Assembly (NCBI RefSeq): GCF_019393635.1
Contig: NC_057863.1
Coordinates: 571,710,284 to 571,774,283 of the forward strand
Reading direction: 5' to 3'
DNA: 64,000 nt
Source: Dromiciops gliroides
Lineage: Eukaryota; Chordata; Mammalia; Microbiotheria; Microbiotheriidae
A model generated the notes under the pieces. The model did not search any database. It saw only the letters and a program-made list of their open reading frames with translations, and was not told the DNA's origin. Shown here piece after piece: positions 34,501-46,500 of the stretch (its first letter is position 1; the number at the start of each line of letters is the position of its first letter). The position numbers and the translations under genes were made by a program.

Positions 34501-37500
34501 CCAAATTGTTCTCCAGAATGGTTGGATCAGTTCACAGCTCCACCAACAATGCATTAATGTTCCAATTTTTCCACAGCTTCTCCAACATTTATTATTTTCC
34601 TTTTTTGTCATATTAGCCGATCTTATAGCTGTGAGGTAGTGCCTCAGAGTTGTTTTAATTTGAATTTTCTAATTGGTGATTTAGAGCATTTTTTCATATG
34701 GCAATAGATAGCTTTGATTTCTTCATCTGAAAACTGCCTATTCATATCCTTTGACCATTTCTCAATTAGGGAATGACTTGCATTCTTATAAATTTGATTT
34801 AGTTCCCTATATATTTTAGAAATGAGGCCTTTATCAGAATTACTGGCCATAAAAATTATTTCCCAGCTTTCTGCCTCCCTTCTAATTTTGGATGCATTGC
34901 TTCTGTTTATACAAAACCTTTTAAATTTATTGTAATCAAAATCATCCATTTTGCATTTTATAATATTCTCTATCTCTTATTTGGTCATAAACTGTTCTCC
35001 TTTCCATAAATCTGAGAAGCAAACTATTCCTTCCTCTTCTAATTTACCTATGGTATCACCTTTTATGTCTAAATCATGTACCTATTTTGACCTTATTTTA
35101 GTATAAGGTGTAAGATGTTGGTCTATGCCTAGTTTCTGCCATACTATCTTCCAGTTTTCCCAGCAGTTTTTGTCAAATACTGAGTTCCTATCCCAGAAGC
35201 TGGAGTCTTTGGGTTTATCAAACAGTATACTACTGAAGTCATTTATTACTGTCTCCTGTGCCTAACCTATTCCATTGATCCTTCACTCTATTTCTTAACC
35301 AGTACCAAATAGTTTTGATGATTGCTGCTTTATAGTAAAGCTTTTGCATTTTTTCAATAGTTTCCTTGATATTCTTGACCTTTTGTTCTTCCAGATGAAT
35401 TGTTATTATTTTTTCTAGCTTTATGAAATAATTTTTAGGTTGTCTGATTGGTATGCCACTGAATAAGTAAATTAATTTAAGTAGAATTGTCATTTTTATT
35501 ATTGCTCAGCCTATCCATAAGCAATTGATATTTTTCCAATTATTTAGATCTAATTTGATTTGTGTGAAAAGTGTTTTGTAATTGTGTTCATAGAGTTCCT
35601 GGGTTTGTCTTGGCAAGGAGATTCCTAAGTATTTTATGTTGTCAACCATTACTTTAAATGGAATTTCTCTTTCTATCTCTTGCTGCTAGACTTTGTTGGT
35701 CATGTATAGAAATGCTGATGATTTATGTGGATTTATTTTATATCCTGCAACTTAATTTGAAAGGGTTTTTTAAAATTCCATGTGTACTCAGGTATGTCCT
35801 TGTCTCCTTGTTTGAATGTTGAGCTCTTGGCTAATAAGATTGTTTATTCAATATATTTGTATTCCCCAGAGCCTAGCACAATGACAGGCACATAGTAGAA
35901 ATTTAATAAATAATTGTGGGGCAGTTAGATGGAGCAATGAATAGAGTGCCAGTTTCAAATATATGATCCTAGGCAAGTCACAAGCCTGTTTTCCCCAGTT
36001 TTCTCATCTGTAAAATGAGCTAGAGAAGGAAATGGCAAACCACTCCAGTATCTCTGCCAAGAAAACCCCACATTAGGTCCTGAAGAGTCAGACAGGACTG
36101 AAAAACAATTGAAGAAAAATGATTGATTAAACTGATAAAATACCTTGCATTTATTCCTTTGATATACATTCTAGTTGAACAGAAGACAACCTGGGAGCTG
36201 GAAAATGGTCTGGAATTGTAGTCAGAGATTACAAATCCTGGGTTCAGATCCTGACTCTGCTGCTAACTTAATTCTAAAATGATGGTCTTGGTGTAGACAA
36301 CCTCAAAGCTCTCTTCTATCTCTAATACTTTAACCTGTCAGACAAATTTTAGAGAAGCTTATTTTCCTTCTTAATTTTTTTTTGTGTGAAACCACAGCAG
36401 TTTTTTGTTATTATTTATGATAATATGTAAATGCAGCCCTTTGGGGAAAAAAGATCTAAAAGAAATACCCCCTTTAAAAATTTAATAATAAATTTGCACA
36501 GTTTGTTGGAAAGGAAAGCAGGTTTGAATGGTGTTCTTATTGTTTGTAAAAGTTTATACTTTTGTGTAAAATATATCTAAGTGATAAAGGTATCCATTTG
36601 CCTTCAAAAGTGACAAGTTTGTTTTAATGGGTTGGGGCTCAGTGGTACTGTCTGTAGCAGTCACCCAAGAGAAAATTCAATTCCAGGACTGTTTTAAGAT
36701 AAGTTTTGAAGAATTATGCTCAATTTCCTGAACAATTTCAGTTACCATCTAGTATAGTATAGGTGGCAGTGTAGAAGTCTTTGATTCTGTAAGGATTGAG
36801 CACACTCATATTTTCCATATGAAGCTTGATTCTGGCTTTGTTTCTCTTTTGCATTTTTAGTGGGTTGACCTTCCTCTGATGGCCACTGTATCTGGCTGTC
36901 TCTGTGCTTCACTGTGCTCTGTGGTTGATTGACTAATCATCTGCCAATTGGTGTAATCAGACAGTTTCTGGAACCTGATTTTTTGTCCTGCTAGTCATTG
37001 TTCAAAAGGGACATTTATGAGTTAGAACTAATAACAATCACATTGTTGTTTTTCCAAGGCAAAAAAGATTATAGGAAAGAAAGATGAATAGTAATTATAA
37101 AAGCCTTGATTTTGAGGGGAAAAATTAGGAGCTGTATATGCAGTATTTGATTCCTATCCTCTTACCCCAATAAAATTTCATCTTTCAATTTAAAAATTAA
37201 ATTAAAAACACATTAAGAAAATAACATTCACTGCTTTCCAGAGCTGAGGCATAAGAAAACATACGATTGCTAGAATTTGACTTTTTTTTTTTTGGAGAGT
37301 GTGTTTACATTTCTTAGAGGTGTCTTTTATAGTTGGTTCTTTTCTATTCTCATTGCCACTACCTTGTATAGGTGCTCAGCACCTGGCTTGTGGTGGTAGC
37401 CTTCTGATGGTCTCTTTGTGTCCATTCTCTGCCTCTGTTACACACTACTTTGGAAATAACTATCTTTATCATGATGCTTTTCTGTTCAAAAGACTCCTTG

Positions 37501-40500
37501 TTTCCTCTTGGCTTCAGAAGAAAGTTCAATCTAACCTTTCATTTAAGGGCCTTCACAATTTGCCCTTACCTTATCCAGCCAAAATATTTCCCAAAATAAA
37601 TTTTAATATAAAACCTTAGATTAGCCACTTTAGGCTTCTTATTGTTCCCAGAACCTACATACACACACATATGTATCAGCTCTATCCATGTCTATATCCA
37701 TTTTGTTGTTGTTGAGTGGTTGAGTTGTATCCTACTCTTTGTGACCCCATGGACCACAGCACACCAGGCCCTTCTATCCTCCACTGTCTCTTGAAGTTTG
37801 TTCAAGCTTACCTGTATTGCTTCCATGACATGATTGATCCATCTTATCCTATGTTGTTCCCTTCTTCTTTTGCCTTCAATCTTCATCAGGGTCTTTTCCA
37901 GTGAGTCCTGACTTTTTATTATATGGCCAAAGTATTTAAGCTTCAGCTTCACTATTTGACCTTTTAATGAGTAATCCAAATTAGTTTCTTTAAGTATTGA
38001 CTGATTTGATCTCCTTGCTGTTCAAGGGACTTTAAAAAGTTTTCTCCAGCACCACAAGTTGAAAGTGTTTATTCTGTGGTGCTCAACTTTTCTTATAACA
38101 TTTAACTCCTAGGGAGACAACTAGGTGGCACAGTGCATTAAGTAGCGGCCCTGGATTCAGGAGGACCTGAGTTCAAATCTGACCTCAGACACTTGACTCT
38201 TACTAGCTGTGTGACCCTGGGCAAGTCACTTAACGCCCATTGCCCTACAACAAGAACAAAAAACCAAAAACAAAGAAAACATTTGACTCATAGCTGTGAC
38301 TATACAGACTTGTTGCCAATATGTCTCTGCTTTTTAGTATACTATCCATATTTGCCTCACCTTTCCTTACACAGTAAGCATCTTTTAATTTCATGGCTGC
38401 AGTCACCATCACAGGGATCTCTGTAGTGAATATAAAACCTGACACTGCTTCCCTTTCTTCTCCCTCCATACGCCAGGAAGTGATGGGACCAGTTGCCATG
38501 ATCTTACTTTTTTCCCTTATTTTTTGGGGGGAGAGGGGAGTGAGGCAGTTGGGGTTAAGTGACTCGCCCAGGGTCACACAACTAGTAAATGTCGTGTCTG
38601 AAGCCGGATTTGAACTCAAGTCCTACTGAATCCAGGGCCGATGCTCTATCCACTGCACCACTCAGCTGCCCAATCTTACTTTTTTTAATGTTACGCTTCA
38701 AGCAGCTTTTATACTCTTCTTTTTCACCCTTATTAAGAGTCTTAATTCCTTTTTACTTTCTGCCATTAGAGTGGTATCATCTACATATCTGAGATTGTTA
38801 ACATTTCTCCCATCAACCTTCATTCTGCCTTTTGATTCATCCAGCCTGACATTTGGAGTGATGTGGTCTGCATATAAATTAAATAAAGTGACAATATACA
38901 GCATTGTCATACTCCTTTTCTGAGCTTAAACCAATCATTTGTTCCATGTTCAGTTCTAACTGTTGCTTTTTGACCCTCATTACAGGTTCCTCAGGAGACA
39001 AGTAAGATGATCACCTGGTATGCCTGTCTCTTTAAGGACTTGCTATATTTTATTGTGATCCTAATAGTTGAAGGCTTTAGTGTGGTGAAACAGAAGTAGA
39101 TGTTTTTCTGGAATTCCCTTGCTTTCTCCATAATCCAGTGAATGTTGGCAATTTGGTCTCTAGTTCGTCTGCCTCTTTGAAAACTAACCTGCTCTTCTGG
39201 CAATTCTTGTTTCACATGTTACTGAACCCTGGGTTGCAGAAGCTTAAAAATAACTTTCTGGGACGTGAAATGAGTGTAGTATCCATTTTCCACTTTACTC
39301 TTATACTATTACCAGTGTTTTCCCCTTGCCAGAAAGAAAGCTTTTCTAATTCTTTCCCTGCCTCTTTTTTTTTTTTTTTTTTTGGTGGGGCAATGGGGGT
39401 TAAGTGATTTGCCCAGGGTCACACAGATAGTAAGTGTTAAGTGTCTGAGGCCGGATTTGAACTCAGGTACTCCTGAATCCAGGGCCAGCCCTTTAACCAC
39501 TGAGCCATCTAGCTGCCCCCCACCCCCACCCCCTTTCCCTGCCTCTTTAAACCCTGCCTACTGTTTAAGGCACAGGTTAGGGCCTACTTATTCCATGGAA
39601 TTTCTCCTGAATACACTAGTCCTTATCGCTTTCTTTTGAATTCCAGTATTACCACACATTTGTCACATAAGCATGTATACAGGGGCATGTCGAAATTTTG
39701 ATTTGGGGACCCTATCTTTGGGCTGAGATTAAAAAGCCTTAGGCTCTCAGGGTCTCTTCTCTGTGGGAGGTGCTGGTGCCCCTCCCCCTCTGCTTCAGCT
39801 GAGCCAAAAAGTCCTGTGGACTGTACAAGATGCCAGGTCAGACAGCTGCAGGGAGGGAGCCCCAGCTCCCTCCACCTTGAGCAGATCTATCCAAGAGATC
39901 CCAGGCTTGTCCAGTCCAGGCTCTAGTGTAGCCCATGCCGAGGTCCCAGGCATGCAGCAGGGGCACGGGTCCCTGGAGCCCTGGGTGTGGTACCCATGGG
40001 AGGCTTGAGCGTACCCCCGCCCCACCAGCTGCAGCCCTGGCTGGCAGATTATCTTGGTGTGTATGGTGGAGCAAAAAGCCCTGAGATTTGGGTGAAGAGA
40101 AGTAAGATATATAGAGACCTGGGAGTTAGACAGCAGGGAGAGGCAGAAGGACAAGATTAAGGGAGGCCAGCAGACAAGAATAAGAGGGGAACTGACAAGA
40201 TTAGAAAAACAGAGAGAGGGGGCTGACAAGATTAGAAGAACAGAGAAGGACTCAGGAGAAGGCAAAGGACTAGGAGGAGGGAGAACTGACAAGATTGGAG
40301 AGGAACGGACAGAAAGGGGCTACAAGGAGGGAACGGAGACTAGAGCCCCTGGAAGGAGACCAGAAGATTAAGAGGAAAGTTAGAAGAAAGTAGCTGAGCA
40401 GTCAAAGTGGAACATACCCTAAGGCAAGAGGCAGCTAGGGCCCTTATTGTATTAAAAAAGTTCCAGGCTCAGCAGGTGAAAAGAGATGCACTGGAATGCA

Positions 40501-43500
40501 GTCAGGTTGTACCTTTTATTTCCCTGCATTTTTATGTTTAAATAGTATCTCATAAATAAACTCTGCTTTGACTATTTAGTTAAGAGGCTTCTTAATCTTT
40601 TGCTTATCAATTTTGGGAGTGGAGCAGTGTGGTGGAACTTTATAAACGGCCCACATTAAATTGATAGCAGTCAGATAGCCAGTGAGTCAGAAGTCCCCAG
40701 ATTACTCCTCCAGTCAGATTAGTTTCCCCAAATTAGTCCTAGTTATTTTTTTTTAAGTGAGGCAATTGGGGTTAAGTGACTTGCCCAGGGTCACACAGCT
40801 AGTAAGTGTTAAGCGTCTGAGGCCGGATTTGAACTCAGGTACTCCTGACTCCAGGGCCGGTGCTCTATACACTGCTCCACCTAGTTGCCCCAGTCCTAGT
40901 TATTTAAAATATTTCTACAGGCAGATGAATTGCTTACTTTATCATGCTTCAAAGATCTTAGATTTCTTTGTTTTGGGTACTATTGACACAAACCATAATC
41001 CCTTTATGATTTAGTACATAGTTTTCATGAATTGTGCTAAAAACAAAAAGCTTTTGTCACCTGGAGCCTCAGTCGATAGAAACCTGGACTCAAGCAAGGA
41101 AGACCTGAGTTCAAATCTAGTCTTAGACACTTAACTAGGTGTGACCCCAGGCAAGTTACCCAGTCTGTAGTTGCCTTAGTTTCTTTATCTGTAAAATGAG
41201 GTTAAGAATAGCATACACTGGGGCAGCTAGCTGGCACAGTGGATAGAGCACCGGCCCTGGAGTCAGGAGTACCTGAGTTCATATCCGGCCTCAGACACTT
41301 AACACTACTAGCTGTGTGATCCTGGGCAAGTCACTTAACCCCAATTGCCTCACTAAAAAAAAACACCATCCACTTCCTGAGATTGTTGTGGAAATAAAAT
41401 GAGATAATAGTTGCAAAGAACTTGGCAAACTTTAAAGCACTATATGAATTCTATTATTATTTGTGTTATTATAATTGCAATGAATTTCTTAAATCTTAAG
41501 CTAGCTATGATGCAGATCAAGTCTTTTACTGGGTTATAGAAATATAGAGTGAGAGGAGGAGAGTAAAATATAAGATGAATAGGAAGGTAGGAAGGAGCCA
41601 ATTTGGGAAAAGCTATAAATGTTAAACAAGTTAAATCAACAAGAATTTAAGCACCTACTATGTGCTATGGATACAAGGAAAAAAAAACCTAGGTCCCTCT
41701 GTGAAGGAGCTTAGTGTAGTGAGGGGGACAACATGCAAACAATTTTGTAAAAACAAAATACAATCAGATACATTAGAGATAATCAGTAAAGGGAAAGCAC
41801 TAATTTTAAGGGAGATTAGAATTATAGAAGGTGAGATTATAGCTGGGACTTGAAGGAAGCCAGGGAAACCAGGAGACTGGAATGAAGAGAGAGAGAATTC
41901 CAGACCTAGGGAAGAGGCTCCCCGGTGGAATGTTGTATTTGAGACAGCAAACACAAGGCCAGTGTTATTGGGCCACAGAGAACATGGAAGGGATTGACAT
42001 AAAAGAAGATTGGAATAGTAGGAAGCGGCCAGCTTGTGAAGAATTTTAAATGTCAAAAAGTTGATGTTGGAGGCAATAGGGAACCACTGGAGTTTATTGA
42101 ACAAGGGAGCAGTATGATCAGACCTGCAATTTAGGAGAATCAATATGGTAGTTGTATTGGTAGATTGGAATTAGCAGAGACTTGAGCAACGTAGGCTGGG
42201 GAGAGGGCATATCAGTCATCTCAGGGCCCAACCAGGGTAGTAGTAGCTGTGTGACCAGAGAGGAAGGGACATAGGAAAGATACTGTAGAGTTAAAAATGA
42301 TAGAATTTGTTACCTGATTGGGTATGTGTTATAAACGAGAGTTTAGGGTGACAACAAGGTTGTGAACGTGATGGGCTAGAAGGACAGTGGTTCTTGTGAT
42401 GGTAAAAGAGAAGATGAAAAAGAAGAGTAGGTTTGGAGTGCAAAGGGAATGAGGTGTATTTCAGATATGTTGAACTTAAAATGAGTATGGAATGTCCAGT
42501 GGACCAGTCTGTAGTATTGCAGGTCTGAGGCGAGGACAAGATATGTAGGTATGCACATCTTATGCATGGATCTAATTGAACCAACTGGAACTGATGAGAG
42601 AAAAGGAAAGGCTCCAGGAGTTCACCCATAGTTAGAGGGCATGACAAAGATGATGAATCAGCCAATGAATTTGAAGAATAGTAAGACAGGTTGGAGGAGA
42701 ACCAGGAGAGAAAACAGTATCACAAAATCCCAGTGAGACTCCCCGAGGAGAGGGAAGTAAGAAGAGAGAGTAATAACAGGAGAGAAGGATGGAATGACTT
42801 TTTCAAGGAAACTGGCAGAGAAAGGGAGGAGTGATATTGGATAATAGTTGGAAAGGTTGAATCTAGTAAAAGGTTTTTGGTTTTGTTTTTTGTTTTTTAA
42901 ATGAGAGACGTGGACTTGTTAGTTGTAGGCATCAGGGAAGGAAGTAGATTAGAAAAGGACTGATAATAGTTGGGGAAATCATCTGGAAAAGACAGGAAGA
43001 AATGGGATTGAAGGTGAAGGGTTTGGCCTTTGGTGGACAAAAAGACTGCTCCATTATTAGAAATGAGAGTAGGGGGTGGCTAGGTGGCGCAGTGGATAAA
43101 GCACCGGCCCTAGATTCATGAGTACCTGAGTTCAAATCCGGCCTCAGACACTTGACACTTACCAGCTGTGTGACCCTGGGCAAGTCACTTAACCCCCATT
43201 GCCCTGCAAAAAAAAAAAAGAAAAGAAATGAGAGTAAATCAGTTAGTAGAGAGTGATGTCATGGAGTTGTGAGATGAGGAGGGAGAAGGAAGGGAGAAAA
43301 AGTTCTTGGCAAATATCCTTTTTTGTTTTTTAAATAAGTATAAAATGAAGCCCCCAGGTGAGTGCCTTGGTCTAAAGGGTACCATTTGAGGTTATATGAG
43401 AAAAAAGGTTTGGTATAGCCATTGTGGAGAGTGCTACAGAGAAGCAGTTAAGAACTCATAAAAAGTTAAATGCTTTGCTTCATTGAGGACCCATTTGAGA

Positions 43501-46500
43501 TTAGATAATATAAATTTGTAATTGATAAAGTTCTCGTGGTTGTGAGACTTTATCTCTGTTCACAGAAAACAAGAACAACGACGACAAAAACCATCTAACT
43601 ACATGGGCTGAGTCTGACAACACATGTGATTGTCAGCACTTGTAATTCTCTCTGTCTCTGGGCCTGAGAGGAGGGAGATGTGTTTCCTCATCTGTTTTCT
43701 GGAAGCAGTATCGGTCATGACCTTTAAAACTGAAGTTAGCCCTTTGTTGTTCTTTTCATTTATATTTTTAGTCATTTTGCATATTCTCCTGTATCTGCTT
43801 ACTTCCCTTTTCATCAATTTGTACAAGTCTTTCCATATGTCTCTGAAATCTTGATAGTCAGAATTTCTTATTATATAGTATTCCTATGCAGGAATTCATA
43901 TACGGTTATCCCTTCCACATCGCAAGGGCTAGGGTTGCACCCCCGTGATCTGGAAAATCTGTCTAAAATTTTTTGACCTTCCCCTCATACCAGAGAAGAA
44001 GTCTAAATTATTACAGTATTAAAGGTAAACTCTGTTGATGTTTTATAATACTATACATATATTTTATGCATTTCTGAATTTCTAAACTTTTTCTGTGTTG
44101 TCTGCTGGCTTTTGCATGTTGTCTGTAGCTTCTGCAAAACTCTCCCAAAATTCTCATTTTATTTCTTATGACAACCTGCAATGTATTGAAACCACGAAGA
44201 GGTAAGTCGCTATGTGGAAGGGATAACTACTGTATTTATTCAGCCATTCCCTAGTCAATGAATGCTCACTCTCTTTTCACTTTTTTGCTTCCACACCCGA
44301 AAAACGTGTTGCCGTAGATTTGGTATAGATGGAATCTTTCTGTCTTTGATCTTCTTGAGGTACAACACTAAATTTTCCTTGAAGCTCAACCCTAATGACA
44401 TATTTTTGAGCTACCTTATCACCCTGATTGTTGTTCTCTGCATCCTCTGATGTGTCAGTGACTCTTCTAAAATATGCAACTCATGAAGGAAAACAGTAGT
44501 CCAGATGTGAGCTGACCAAGGATTTAGAATCCTAGGCTTTTAAAAGGGAGAGAAGTTTAAAAGTCTTATAATTAACTCTCTTGGACACTGCCATACTTAG
44601 TCATTCATTTGAGATAGTTAAGGTTTTACCTTATTTTTCAAAAGTCTCCAAAGATCTCATTTTAGGTCACTTTTCCTTTTTGCTTGTTTTATTCCTTAAT
44701 ATTGCAGTTTAAGGCAGTTTCTATCTAGAATGTTTTATTTCCTTTTTAAAGAAAAATGGCAGATGGCTTCCTTCAAATTATCATTGTGAATTAACTTTTG
44801 AGACAACTGTGTTTTTATAAGTTACTTGGAGATTGTATTCATACACTACTTTGTTATTACACATGATTAAAAATCAGGATCTTAAAATTTTCTTAAGTTT
44901 TTAAAATATGTGATTATGAGTACTTATTGTTTCATTTGTCTAAATTTATAGTGTATGCTAATGAGTTTTACCTTAGGAGTCCTGCATGATTATATGAACA
45001 AAAGGCATGTGATCTCAGCTGGGGCAAAGGGCTCTAAATTTAGAAACATGTTTTAAACGTGTGGTTTGCACAAAACAGCCCCAGATAAATAAACTGTGCT
45101 ATAGACTGGTAGATAAGGATTTTAAATGTTTCTTAATAGAATAGAAAACCATTGCTAGCTGAATTGAAAAATATTTAGGTTTGCACAGCTCTTTGCAAGT
45201 CACTTTTTAGTTTGGCAAAATTGAACTTTTATCAACAGACTGAAAAAAACACAACCCTAAATTACTATTGTTGTTTGAAAGTTTTGTAGTGGCAGTTTTA
45301 TTTTTTTTTTATGTCAAATATGCAAGTCTTTCTCCATTAGCATGCATGTATAGGAACGTGTTAGTAGGAATTTATTCTGAAGTTTAGAGGACTTGGGATT
45401 TCTGGCTTCTATTTTCAGATGTTCCATTAAATTTGCTTGTTTAACTTACTTTCTTACTGGGTTTTGGTTCCTGCCCAGGGACTACTTATTGAGTAAAATA
45501 ATATGGGATGCCTGGGTGAAAGGTGATATGTGTGGCAAGAATCCAATTTTCTGCCCAAACAGAATCTGGTGCCTATTTTCTGTCTGGCCAGTGTGGCTGA
45601 CCAGGGTATTGAGAAAAATCTAATAGCATCAGAGAAGCCAGATTGGGGGGTGGGTGAGGTTCTTCTAGCCAGAATGAAAACTTTTCATGTAGGGAAACTT
45701 TTATGCTGGATTGTTCTGGCTTTTTTCAATGTCTTTATCTCAGTGTTCTTGAATCTTTTAGTCCTTCACTGTTTTTGTTTATTTTTTTGTTTTTATAAGC
45801 AGTTTTTAAATTCCTTCGCTGCTTGGTCTACCTGCCTGTCTTGGTGTCTTTTACTGTCCATATTTTAGCCTTTATTTCAGTTTTTATTAATATTATGCTC
45901 CAGCAGAGCTAAACTATTCAGAGAAAGAATAAAGCATTGAGACACAGGGTAGCTGTTAGAAAAACCTTCAGCAAGAATTGAAATCTTGGACATTCTATTT
46001 CAAGGAAGATATAATAGACCATAGAGAAGGTTCATGACTGAGAAGCTAAAATTATTATTTAAATTGTTTTCTGTAAATAGTATTTTATTTTTTCCAATTA
46101 CATGTAAAAAGAGCTTTCAGCATTCATTTTTTATAAGATTTTGGGTTCCAAATTCCTTGTCTCTCCCAAGATGGCAAGCAATCTGATATAGGTTATACAT
46201 GTGCAGTCATGTTAAACATATTTCCACATTAGTCATGTTGTGAAAGAAGAAACAGAACAAAAGGGAAAAACCCCAAAAAAGTGAAAATAGTATGCTTCAA
46301 TCTGCATTCAGACTCCATAATTCTTTTTCTGGATGTGGGTAGCATTTTCCATCATGAGTCTTCTGGAATTGTCTTGGATCAATGAATTGCTGAGGAGAGC
46401 TAAGTCTATCATACTTGATCATTGTACAATGTTCTCCTTGTTCTGCTCACTACACTCAGCATCAGTTCAGGTAAGTTTTTCCAGGTTTTTCTGAAATCTG

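Larger units (their letters stand above)
37703..39240 (-). mobile_element. RTE-clade (BovB-like) LINE, degraded, with two SINE insertions
   Basis: The 3' end lies at 37703 (TTGTTGTTGTTGAGTGGTTG antisense). Minus-strand blocks are the C-terminus KRRREQHRIRWINHV then VEDRRAWCAVVHGVTKSR (37979-37692), the RT region NLRYVDDTTLMAESKKEL (38910-38698), where the usual YADD reads YVDD, and GRRTRDQIANIHWIMEKA REFQKNIYFCF (39215-38991). SINEs split it at about 38109-38277 and 38514-38672. It is frame-broken and inactive. Confidence 0.88.

Noticed and set aside
37692..37979. Minus-strand frame as a host exon
   Set aside because: The GVTKSR-type terminus is typical of RTE/BovB ORF2, and the rest of that element continues beside it.
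39795..40292. 165-aa minus-strand frame
   Set aside because: Antisense of the GC- and purine-rich LTR-like block; Ser/Pro/Leu-rich translation without family features.
41658..42143. 161-aa minus-strand frame as a host gene
   Set aside because: It matches the end of L2 ORF2 and joins the L2 3' tail; transposon remnant.
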